Source: Planctomycetota bacterium (lineage in GTDB: Bacteria; Planctomycetota; MHYJ01; WSZJ01). Taken from it: DNA of 32,451 nucleotides. The stretch's first letter is position 1, and every line of letters begins with the position of its first letter. The translations under genes and the position numbers were made by a program. The stretch is from contig JACPRD010000044.1 in assembly GCA_016190145.1 (NCBI GenBank), positions 1 through 32,451 on the forward strand, in the 5' to 3' direction. Below are positions 15,586 to 21,826 of the stretch, one piece after another. The notes beneath the pieces were generated by a model that saw only the letters and a list, made by a program, of their open reading frames with translations, was not told the DNA's origin and did not search any database.

Positions 15586-16080
15586 GAGCAGGTCCCAGGT
15601 CTGCCGGAGCGTGAGCGGCAGGACCTTCGTGTCGCCGAGGACGGGCATGAAATTGGTGTCCCCGTTCCAGCGCGGCACGAGGTGCAGGTGCACGTGCCCC
15701 GGCAGCCCCGCGCCCGCCGCGCGCCCCAGGTTGACCCCGACGTTGAACCCGTGCGGCCTCATCACACGCTTCATCGCCTTCTGCGCCCGCGACGTCATCC
15801 GCACCAGCTCCACCACCTCCGCGTCCGTCAGCTTCCCCAGGTCCGCCGCGTGCCTGTACGGCGCGACCAGCAGGTGGCCGTTGTTATAGGGGAAGCGGTT
15901 CAGGATCACGAACCCGGTCTTCCCGCGGAACAGGATGAGGTTTTTCCGGTCCTTCTTCTGTTTCGGGAGTGCGCACAGGAAGCACGGCTGCGGCTCGGCG
16001 GCGTGCTTGATGTACTCCATCCGCCAGGGCGCCCAGAGCCGCGCCAGCGCCGTGTGCATGCCTTTTGGTTTCGAGGCCAC
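15571..16080 (-). CDS. HIT-family nucleotide hydrolase/transferase
   Basis: This 169-residue histidine-triad protein acts on nucleotide phosphoanhydrides such as diadenosine polyphosphates. The triad HVHLHLVPRW (129-138) has H129, H131 and H133. The zinc-site CFLC (33-36), NRFPYNNGHLLVAPYRH (61-77) and the opening LWAPWRMEYI (15-24) resemble the AP4A phosphorylase-like branch found in actinobacteria and planctomycetes. I prefer the GTG start at 16080 because GGGAGGGG lies directly upstream. An ATG at 16059 is possible but lacks a ribosome site. It is convergent with the permease, sharing the last 15 bases. Confidence 0.92.
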   Translation of the reverse strand: MASKPKGMHTALARLWAPWRMEYIKHAAEPQPCFLCALPKQKKDRKNLILFRGKTGFVILNRFPYNNGHLLVAPYRHAADLGKLTDAEVVELVRMTSRAQKAMKRVMRPHGFNVGVNLGRAAGAGLPGHVHLHLVPRWNGDTNFMPVLGDTKVLPLTLRQTWDLLSPHL

Positions 16081-16118
16081 AGCCCCTCCCTCACCACGGC
16101 TTTGACCGTGCCGTTTTT

Positions 16119-16390
16119 CCGCTTTCGCGACAAAAGCGGTGCGGCGCGGTCGGACCCCGCTCGCTGCGCTCGCTCGCCCCGACCGCTCCTACGATCGAAT
16201 TTGTCTCACGCTCTCGGAAATGTTCTGCCGCCTGGAGTTTGAGAGAAAATCGGATCGGGGGGCGGAAACGGCCGGCACGTCAGATTCGCACTGCCGGGCA
16301 CCCCCGTGCCGGCCGATGGAGCATCCCGGGCCGACTTCTTCTCAAACTCCGTGCGCGAGCGCATCCCCTCGAGTTCTGTCGCGAAAGCGG
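16119..16390. repeat. Nested long inverted-repeat element abutting the tRNA-Gly 3' end
   Basis: This fills the gene-free stretch 16081-16385. Terminal 14-bp perfect inverted repeats (16119-16132 CCGCTTTCGCGACA and 16377-16390) enclose a 20-bp pair with 3 mismatches (16235-16254 and 16331-16350, GGAGTTTGAGA core). That pair encloses a perfect 10-bp pair GGCCGGCACG (16270-16279 and 16305-16314). Local hairpins (CACGG/CCGTG near 16095, GCGGTCGG/CCGACCGC at 16148-16193) add to it. The right terminus overlaps the last bases of the tRNA. It shares the core TGAGAGARAATCG with the element at 6310-6448. No coding content is seen. Confidence 0.75.
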
Positions 16391-16457
16391 GCGATGGGAT
16401 TCGAACCCACGACGTCGACCTTGGGAAGGTCGCATTCTGCCACTGAATTACGCCCGC
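16386..16457 (-). tRNA. tRNA-Gly (anticodon CCC)
   Basis: On the minus strand a full cloverleaf is seen. The acceptor stem GCGGGCG pairs with CGCCCGC. The D arm contains TTCAGTGGCAGA. The anticodon arm is CGACC-TTCCCAA-GGTCG, giving anticodon CCC for GGG codons. The T arm GTGGG-TTCGAAT-CCCAC is intact. CCA is not encoded; the base after the acceptor stem is T and is followed by TT, so CCA must be added enzymatically. Confidence 0.95.
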
Positions 16458-16512
16458 GAACCGGCCCCAAGCATAGCGGCGGACGCGGCGGAGCGCGCGA
16501 GAAAATTTCGGA

Positions 16513-17430
16513 TCAGGGGCGTCGGAGGTCGTCGGCGAAGACGGAAGCATCCGGGGGGCGGCGGGAGGGATCGCGCGACAGGGCGCGGAGGCAGAGGGCC
16601 TCGAGCCGCGGGTTCACGGCGGCGGCGAGGGAGGAAGGAGGCGGGGGCGGCTCCGTCAGGATGCGCGTCTGGATTTCCGCGACCGACGTGCCGCCGAAAG
16701 GCAGCCGCCGCGCGAGGATCTGGTAGAGCATGACGCCGAGCGACCAGATGTCCGTCCATGGGCCGATGTCCTTCGTGCGGCCTTCGACCTGCTCGGGCGC
16801 CATGTACTGCGGGGTGCCGAGAACCTCGTGAAGACCCGTGAGACTCGGCGACCCGCGATCCGCGGACCGCGCGAGGCCGAAGTCGGCCACGATCCCGCGC
16901 CCCGAAGCGTCCACCAGCACGTTCCCCGGCTTGAGGTCGCGGTGCACGATGCCCCGGGCGTGCAGGTACGCCACCGCGTCGGCGACGTCGTTCAGGATTC
17001 CCAGAAGCGTCGTCGTCTTGACCAAGGGATCCTTGAGCAGGTAGGCCAGCGAGCGGCCTTCGACGAAGTCCATCGCGATGTAGTGAACCGTCTGGCCCTC
17101 GGCGTTGGCCACCATGCCCGTGTCGTGCACGCCGACGATGTTCGGATGGCGGAGCCGCGAGGCGATCGCCGCTTCGCGCTGAAGTCGCGCCACATGGAGC
17201 GGGTTGCCCGCGCCGAAGGTGAGGACCTTGAGGGCGACCTTGCGGCCGTGCCGGGTGTCCTGGGCCTCGAAGACGGTAGCGGCGCCTCCGCGGGCGACCT
17301 GGCGGATCAGGCGGTAGTGGCCGACCGTCCCGAGCTCCGGCGGCGGCAGGTCGGGCGCCTTCGGCACCGGCTCGCCCGGGGCGCGCACGAGAAAGGACTG
17401 GATGCGGTTGTAGCGCTGTTCGTCGCTCAC
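16513..17430 (-). CDS. Soluble serine/threonine protein kinase (Hanks type)
   Basis: This 305-residue eukaryotic-type kinase has the complete catalytic set: glycine loop VARGGAATV (45-53), K68 in VALKV, HRDLKPGN (163-170), DFG (183-185) and APE (211-213). After a 35-residue N-terminal leader the kinase domain fills the whole protein. There is no membrane helix or extracellular sensor, unlike PknB-type proteins. It starts with GTG four bases after the stop of the ECF-type sigma factor gene, so the two form one operon. Sigma-kinase pairs of this kind occur repeatedly in planctomycetes, where the kinase is thought to regulate the sigma factor by phosphorylation; that role here is inference from context. 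Confidence 0.93.
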   Translation of the reverse strand: MSDEQRYNRIQSFLVRAPGEPVPKAPDLPPPELGTVGHYRLIRQVARGGAATVFEAQDTRHGRKVALKVLTFGAGNPLHVARLQREAAIASRLRHPNIVGVHDTGMVANAEGQTVHYIAMDFVEGRSLAYLLKDPLVKTTTLLGILNDVADAVAYLHARGIVHRDLKPGNVLVDASGRGIVADFGLARSADRGSPSLTGLHEVLGTPQYMAPEQVEGRTKDIGPWTDIWSLGVMLYQILARRLPFGGTSVAEIQTRILTEPPPPPSSLAAAVNPRLEALCLRALSRDPSRRPPDASVFADDLRRP

Positions 17431-17434
17431 GCTC

Positions 17435-18211
17435 TCACTCGCCGATTATCTGCTTCAGTTCCTCCTTCACCTCGTCGTCCGTCGCCGCGTATTCCCGGAT
17501 ACGCTCGCTCAGGATCCGCCTGAGATGCGCGCGGCAGAACTCGAGGTAGTGGCGCACCTCGGCCTCCGTGAGGCTGAGCGTCTGCGCGACGTCGCGGTAG
17601 GTCGGCTGGGTAGCGGTCTCCCCCGAGCCGGGCCGGAAGCCGTCGGGCGAAGTGATGGGATGGAGGCAGTACAGGCTGAAGACCTCGAAGTACTTGAGCC
17701 GGCCCTCCAGGCTCAGGAACTGCCAGAGCCCGTCCACGGCCCCGTCGAGAAGGCATCGAAACCACGCCCGGTCGTAGGCAGCCTCGGGCGCCTCCCCCGG
17801 CGCCGGCGGGGCGAGGTCCGCCTGGTCCATCGCGATGTCGAGCGAGACGATCGGCTTCTCGGGCCGCCGCACCTTGTCGAATCTCTCGGCGTCGATCAGG
17901 AAATTCCGAAGGGCCTTTTTCAGGTAGGCGCGGAAATTCCCCTTCTCCGGCTTGAGCCTGGAGAAGAACGTGCCTTCGAGCAGGTGGGTGAAGAAGGCCT
18001 GGGTGAGGTCCTTGGCCTCCTCGTTGGGTTTCCGCCAGGCGGCCCTGATGTAGATGTAGACCGGTTTCCAGTAGCGCCGCACGAGCTGGTCGAGGAGGCC
18101 GCGGGTCTGGGGCATCTTGGGATCGCCCGCGGCGAGGATGTCGGACCAGATCGTGCTCGGGAAGGAGCTGGAAGGTCCTCCGAGAGAAGTGTCGCCTCCA
18201 CCTGAGCTCAT
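17435..18211 (-). CDS. ECF-type RNA polymerase sigma factor, kinase-associated group
   Basis: This 258-residue protein has an N-terminal sigma region 2 (about 40-110), with YWKPVYIYIRAAWRKPNEEAKDLTQAFFTHLLE and FRAYLKKALRNFLID. A C-terminal helix-turn-helix of region 4 follows (about 200-245), with TYRDVAQTLSLTEAEVRHYLEFCRAHLRRIL. The long linker and the DLTQAFFTHLLE motif are typical of the sigma group that accompanies Ser/Thr kinases in planctomycetes. It is followed after four bases by such a kinase. No anti-sigma factor gene is adjacent. The ATG at 18211 is preceded by GCTCCGGCC, with no clear ribosome site. A strong terminator for the upstream gene lies only about 30 bases before the start, so a promoter must lie within or very near that hairpin, or expression depends on read-through. 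Confidence 0.88.
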   Translation of the reverse strand: MSSGGGDTSLGGPSSSFPSTIWSDILAAGDPKMPQTRGLLDQLVRRYWKPVYIYIRAAWRKPNEEAKDLTQAFFTHLLEGTFFSRLKPEKGNFRAYLKKALRNFLIDAERFDKVRRPEKPIVSLDIAMDQADLAPPAPGEAPEAAYDRAWFRCLLDGAVDGLWQFLSLEGRLKYFEVFSLYCLHPITSPDGFRPGSGETATQPTYRDVAQTLSLTEAEVRHYLEFCRAHLRRILSERIREYAATDDEVKEELKQIIGE

Positions 18212-18239
18212 GGCCGGAGCTTACCAAACTCGTGACCTT

Positions 18240-18293
18240 AAAAAGCAGCCGCCCCGGAAGGCTGCGTCCGACAACGCAGGTTCCGGGGCGGCT
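18240..18293 (-). terminator. Strong rho-independent terminator (minus strand)
   Basis: AGCCGCCCCGGAA (18247-18259) pairs perfectly with TTCCGGGGCGGCT (18281-18293). An inner CTGCGT/ACGCAG pair extends the stem. Read on the minus strand the stem is followed by GC and TTTTT (18244-18240). It ends the serS-lipoprotein transcript. The 143 bases between it and the lipoprotein stop hold only a small GCTGAG/CTCAGC hairpin. Confidence 0.88.
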
Positions 18294-18436
18294 ATGCTGA
18301 GTGACGAGCTCAGCTTGGTGGCAGGTTGGTGTGGCTTTCTCTCCCCTCTATCAGTACGGGGGAAGCGCCGGACCGTCCCAGAAAAAACAGGGAGTTTCGG
18401 CGTCCTCGTCGCAAGTGACTTCCGGACAGGGAGTTG

Positions 18437-18766
18437 CTACTTCTGGTTGACGAAGCTCCGCCGCCCGTCAGCCGTGAAATGAACCTCCATCCGCCCTTCC
18501 CCCTCGCCCTTCCGCACGATGCGGATGTCGTGACTCCCCGCCAGAACGACCTCCCGGTCCTCCGCGGTCTGAAGCACGAACGTCTCCCCTGCGCCCTGTA
18601 CCTCGAGCGCGCAACTCCCCCGGTTCAGGAACCGCAACGTCGCCCGCTCCGAACTCACCTCGATCCCGCGCTCCGTCTCGACCGCAAAACTCAGATCCCC
18701 CGTCGCCCGCGCCCATGAACACGCCGACAGGATCACCAGCGGCACGACCTTCAGGAGATGCCTCAT
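18437..18766 (-). CDS. Small lipoprotein of unknown function
   Basis: This 109-residue protein begins MRHLLKVVPLVILSAC. LSAC is a lipobox that would place the lipidated cysteine at residue 16. The mature part of about 93 residues appears all-beta, with alternating strands such as GDLSFAVETERGIEV, ATLRFLNRGSCALEVQG and RMEVHFTADGRRSFV. It holds one further cysteine. No known domain is recognised. The ATG at 18766 lies six bases beyond the serS stop and has GAGGGTGA upstream, so it is co-transcribed with serS. The in-frame GTG at 18775 lacks a site. A terminator follows. Confidence 0.75.
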   Translation of the reverse strand: MRHLLKVVPLVILSACSWARATGDLSFAVETERGIEVSSERATLRFLNRGSCALEVQGAGETFVLQTAEDREVVLAGSHDIRIVRKGEGEGRMEVHFTADGRRSFVNQK

Positions 18767-18771
18767 CGCCG

Positions 18772-20043
18772 TCACCCTCGAATCCGGTCGGTCCCCATGT
18801 ACGGCCTCAACTGCTCCGGCACCACAACCGTCCCGTCCGCCTCCTGGTAGTTCTCCAGGATCCCGATGATCACACGGGGAAGCGCCAGCCCCGACCCGTT
18901 CAGCGTGTGCACGAACCTGACCTTACCGTCCTTGTCTCTGAAGCGGATGTTCGCGCGGCGCGCCTGGAAGTCCTCGAAGTTCGAGCAGCTCGAAACCTCG
19001 AGCCACCGGTCCACGCCCGGCGCGTACACCTCCAGATCGTACTGTTTTGCGTTCGAGAACCCCATCCCCGCCGTCGAGATCAGCACCCGGCGGTACGGCA
19101 GCCCCAGCCGCTCGAGCAGCACCTCCCCGTCGCGCGTCAGCTTCTCGTGTTCCTCGTACGACCTGTCCGGGTGCGTCCACTTCACCATCTCCACCTTGTC
19201 GAACTGGTGCACCCGGATCATCCCGCGCGTGTCCTTCCCCGCCGCCCCCGCCTCCCGCCGGAAGCACAGCGAGAACGCCGCGTGGCAGATCGGCAGCTTG
19301 TCCGCCGCGAGAATTTCCTCGCGGTACATGTTTGTGACCGGCACCTCGGCCGTCGGGATCAGGTAGAGCGGATCGTCCTTCAGCTTGTACATCTCTTCCT
19401 CGAACTTCGGCAGCTGCCCCGTCCCCACCATCGCGTCGCGCATCACGAGCACCGGCGGGTAAACCTCCGTGTACCCGTGCTCGCGCGTGTGTACGTCGAG
19501 GAAGAAACTCACCAGCGACCGGTGCAGCCGCGCCCCGAGCCCCTTCGACAGCACGAACCCCGACCCGCTCAGCTTCGCCGCCCGGTCGAAATCCAGGATC
19601 CCCAGCTTCGGTCCGAGGTCCCAGTGCGCCTGCGCCTTGAACGCGAACTTCGGCGCCTCGCCCCACGTCCGCACCACGCGGTTGTGCGTCTCCTCCTCCC
19701 CCACCGGCACGTCCGGGTGCGGCACGTTCGGCAGGTACAGGAGCAGCCGGTCCCGCTCCTCCTCCAGATTCTTCGCCTCGTCCTCCGTCGCCTTCCGGCG
19801 GTCGCTCATGTCCTTCATCCGGGCCTTCAGCTTCTCCCCCTCCGCCCGGTTCTCCTTCATCAGGCGCCCCATCTCCTTGTTCGCCGCGTTCTGCTCCGCC
19901 TGCAGCCGCTGCGCCTCGGTCGTCGCCTTCCTCCATTTCTCGTCCACCGCCAGCACCCCGTCGAGGTCCGCCTTCGCCTTCTTCGCCGTGATCGCCGCGC
20001 GCACGCGGTCGGGCTGCGTCCGGATCAGATTCAGGTCGAGCAT
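18772..20043 (-). CDS. serS: Seryl-tRNA synthetase
   Basis: This 423-residue class II synthetase attaches serine to tRNA-Ser; in organisms making selenocysteine it also charges tRNA-Sec with serine. The N-terminal [18 protein letters not shown] leads into the long antiparallel coiled-coil arm (about 30-100). Motif 2 is [26 protein letters not shown] and motif 3 is [19 protein letters not shown]. The serine pocket segments [11 protein letters not shown] and [19 protein letters not shown] are present. Length is normal. It is divergent from the rhomboid-fold gene, with 60 bases between starts, and is followed by the small lipoprotein gene. Confidence 0.97.
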   Translation of the reverse strand: MLDLNLIRTQPDRVRAAITAKKAKADLDGVLAVDEKWRKATTEAQRLQAEQNAANKEMGRLMKENRAEGEKLKARMKDMSDRRKATEDEAKNLEEERDRLLLYLPNVPHPDVPVGEEETHNRVVRTWGEAPKFAFKAQAHWDLGPKLGILDFDRAAKLSGSGFVLSKGLGARLHRSLVSFFLDVHTREHGYTEVYPPVLVMRDAMVGTGQLPKFEEEMYKLKDDPLYLIPTAEVPVTNMYREEILAADKLPICHAAFSLCFRREAGAAGKDTRGMIRVHQFDKVEMVKWTHPDRSYEEHEKLTRDGEVLLERLGLPYRRVLISTAGMGFSNAKQYDLEVYAPGVDRWLEVSSCSNFEDFQARRANIRFRDKDGKVRFVHTLNGSGLALPRVIIGILENYQEADGTVVVPEQLRPYMGTDRIRG

Positions 20044-20103
20044 CGAACTCGCTCCTCAGGTTTGGGACGTGAAGACTACTTGATCCCCGGCTATCATCAC
20101 AAT

Positions 20104-20931
20104 ATGAGCTGGGACCGCGATTACTTCGGACCCACCGACCGCGTCGAGCGACGCCTCAATGCCTCGTACGTCCTCATCGCTCTCGCCGTCGGTTGGTTCG
20201 TCCTCGAATTCCTCTGGTCCGGTATCTTCTTCCGGACCTCTCCCCTCGTCGACGGAATCCGGAGATGGTCCGTCCTCCAGCCCGTCGAAGTCGTCCACCG
20301 CTTCCGCGTCTGGCAGCTCCTCACCCACCTCCTCGTCCACCTGGATCCCTTCAGCCTCTTCTTCAATATGCTCCTGCTCTACTTCTTCGGAAAAATGCTC
20401 GAAGACCTCATCGGCTGGCGCCGATTCCTCATTCTGTACCTCGGCGGCGGCCTCATCGCCGGCCTCGCCTACGTCGCCGTCGGATACCTCCTCTTCCCCG
20501 GAATTCCCTACTGGGGCCCCTACGGCGCCCTCATGGCCGTGCTCGTCATGGGCGCCCTCACATGGCCCGACCTCCCGGTCTGGTTGTTCTTCATCTTCAG
20601 GATCAAGCTCAAATGGCTCGTGCTGCTCCTCATCGCCGCCGATATCTGGGTCTCCGTCAAGTACCTCGGCGTCGGCTCCCTCGCCCACCTCGTCGCCGCC
20701 GCCTGGGGCTTCGGCTTCTGCCGCCTCCACCACCGCGTCGCCGACGCCTTCGCCCGCTGGGACGAGAACGCCGAGCGCAAGGCGCGCGTGAAGGACGAGC
20801 GCGCGGAGCACGAAATGGAAGAGGAAGTCGACCGGATTCTGGCAAAGATCGCGCGGGAGGGGATGTCGGCGCTGACGCCGTCGGAGAAGCGGATGCTCGA
20901 GCAGGCGAGCCGGAAGAAGCGGGTCCGGTGA
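20104..20931 (+). CDS. Rhomboid-fold membrane protein lacking the catalytic serine (pseudo-rhomboid)
   Basis: This 275-residue polytopic membrane protein aligns well with rhomboid proteases. WQLLTHLLVHLDPFSLFFNMLLLYFFG (70-96) corresponds to the FTHALLHFSLMHILFN region of GlpG, so H79 and N88 are kept while the oxyanion-site histidine is S84. The serine motif GxSG is GPYG here (138-141), with Tyr at 140. The second catalytic residue, H195 in GSLAHLVAAAWG, is retained. With no serine nucleophile it should be inactive as a protease, like iRhoms and other pseudo-rhomboids. A charged C-terminal segment ends ALTPSEKRMLEQASRKKR, the kind of short tail (DUF6576-like) found on planctomycete and Bacteroidetes rhomboids. 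Its stop overlaps the start of the HExxH gene (GTGA). Confidence 0.88.
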   Translation: MSWDRDYFGPTDRVERRLNASYVLIALAVGWFVLEFLWSGIFFRTSPLVDGIRRWSVLQPVEVVHRFRVWQLLTHLLVHLDPFSLFFNMLLLYFFGKMLEDLIGWRRFLILYLGGGLIAGLAYVAVGYLLFPGIPYWGPYGALMAVLVMGALTWPDLPVWLFFIFRIKLKWLVLLLIAADIWVSVKYLGVGSLAHLVAAAWGFGFCRLHHRVADAFARWDENAERKARVKDERAEHEMEEEVDRILAKIAREGMSALTPSEKRMLEQASRKKRVR

Positions 20932-21752
20932 GGCCGTCGACGCGTGTGAAGATCGGGATCGTCGCGGCGATTCCGCTGGCGATGCTGGCGATGCATTACC
21001 TGCTCCCGCGGCTGAGCCGGTGGATGAGCGGGGCCTACACGGGAAGCGAGGCGTTCGAGACGGCGCATTTCGAAATCTACGCGCCGGCGGCGGACGTGGC
21101 GAAGTCGGCGGGCGAGGTCGCGGAGGGATTTGCGACGGAGTTCGCGGGGCGCTGGGGGGACGCGCGGGGAATCCGCCTGCCGGAGGATCGCCTGCTCGTG
21201 TACATCTTCGCGGACCACGCGGCGCTCGCGAAGCACGGCCTGCTCAAGCAGGGACAGGCGCTCGAACGGAACGCCGGCTACTTTTCGGCGGGCGAGCGGC
21301 TGATCGCGCTGGTGGGCGCGGATCCCGAGGGCCTCCGCCACGAGCTGACGCACATGTTCGTCGCGCTCTCCTGGCCGGGAGCGGAACTGAGCCCGTGGCT
21401 GAACGAAGGAATGGCGCAGTGGCATGAGACCGGCGCCGCAGGCTCGTTTCCCGCCTCCGTCGCGCGCGACGTCGCGGCCGCGATGGCCGGCGGATCGGCA
21501 CTTCCTCTCGCCGAACTTCTCGACGCCGAACCCTCCGATTTCACCGGCGAGAAGAACCGGCGCTTCTACTTCGAGGCCGCGGCGCTCTACGCCTGGCTGG
21601 CCGAGCGCAAACCGGCGGCGCTGGAGAAGTACCTCGCCGAGGAGCGGGCGCCGGGGCCCGTCCGGCCAGGTGCGCTCGAGCGCGCCACGCAGCTTGACGC
21701 CGGCGCCATCGAGTTCGAATGGCGGGAATTCGTGGCGGACAAGGCGAGATGA
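20928..21752 (+). CDS. Membrane-anchored HExxH (peptidase-MA/DUF1570-like) protein
   Basis: This protein of about 274 residues has an N-terminal signal anchor (VKIGIVAAIPLAMLAMHYLL) and an extracytoplasmic zincin domain. The zinc site is HELTH at 138-142, with candidate third ligand E160 in LNEGMAQWHE. The 18-residue spacing between the last His and the Glu matches the TPR-zincin at 2192-4801. Further family marks are FETAHFEIYAP at the domain start and a closing FEWREFV segment. I chose the GTG at 20928 because it overlaps the pseudo-rhomboid stop (GTGA), giving translational coupling; a second GTG at 20946 is possible. Coupling to a catalytically dead rhomboid suggests the two act as a membrane pair. 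A substrate is unknown. Confidence 0.82.
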   Translation: MRPSTRVKIGIVAAIPLAMLAMHYLLPRLSRWMSGAYTGSEAFETAHFEIYAPAADVAKSAGEVAEGFATEFAGRWGDARGIRLPEDRLLVYIFADHAALAKHGLLKQGQALERNAGYFSAGERLIALVGADPEGLRHELTHMFVALSWPGAELSPWLNEGMAQWHETGAAGSFPASVARDVAAAMAGGSALPLAELLDAEPSDFTGEKNRRFYFEAAALYAWLAERKPAALEKYLAEERAPGPVRPGALERATQLDAGAIEFEWREFVADKAR

Positions 21753-21764
21753 TCGGTGGGCCGG

Positions 21765-21797
21765 AAAAAAACCGGGCGCCCCTCGCGAGGCGCCCGG
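21765..21797 (-). terminator. Rho-independent terminator of the candidate selenoprotein gene
   Basis: CCGGGCGCC (21772-21780) and GGCGCCCGG (21789-21797) form a perfect 9-bp stem. On the minus strand it is followed by seven T (21771-21765). It begins 30 bases after the TAA at 21829-21827. That is the expected distance if translation really continues past the TGA at 21955-21953, since the terminator lies more than 150 bases from that TGA. Confidence 0.88.
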
Positions 21798-21826
21798 CCT
21801 GATCCGTCGATCCTTTCGACCGCCCT

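Noticed and set aside
18715..20103. N-terminal extension of the rhomboid-fold frame across serS
   Set aside because: It lies antisense to serS, is Arg/Pro-rich, and the conserved rhomboid sequence begins at the ATG at 20104.
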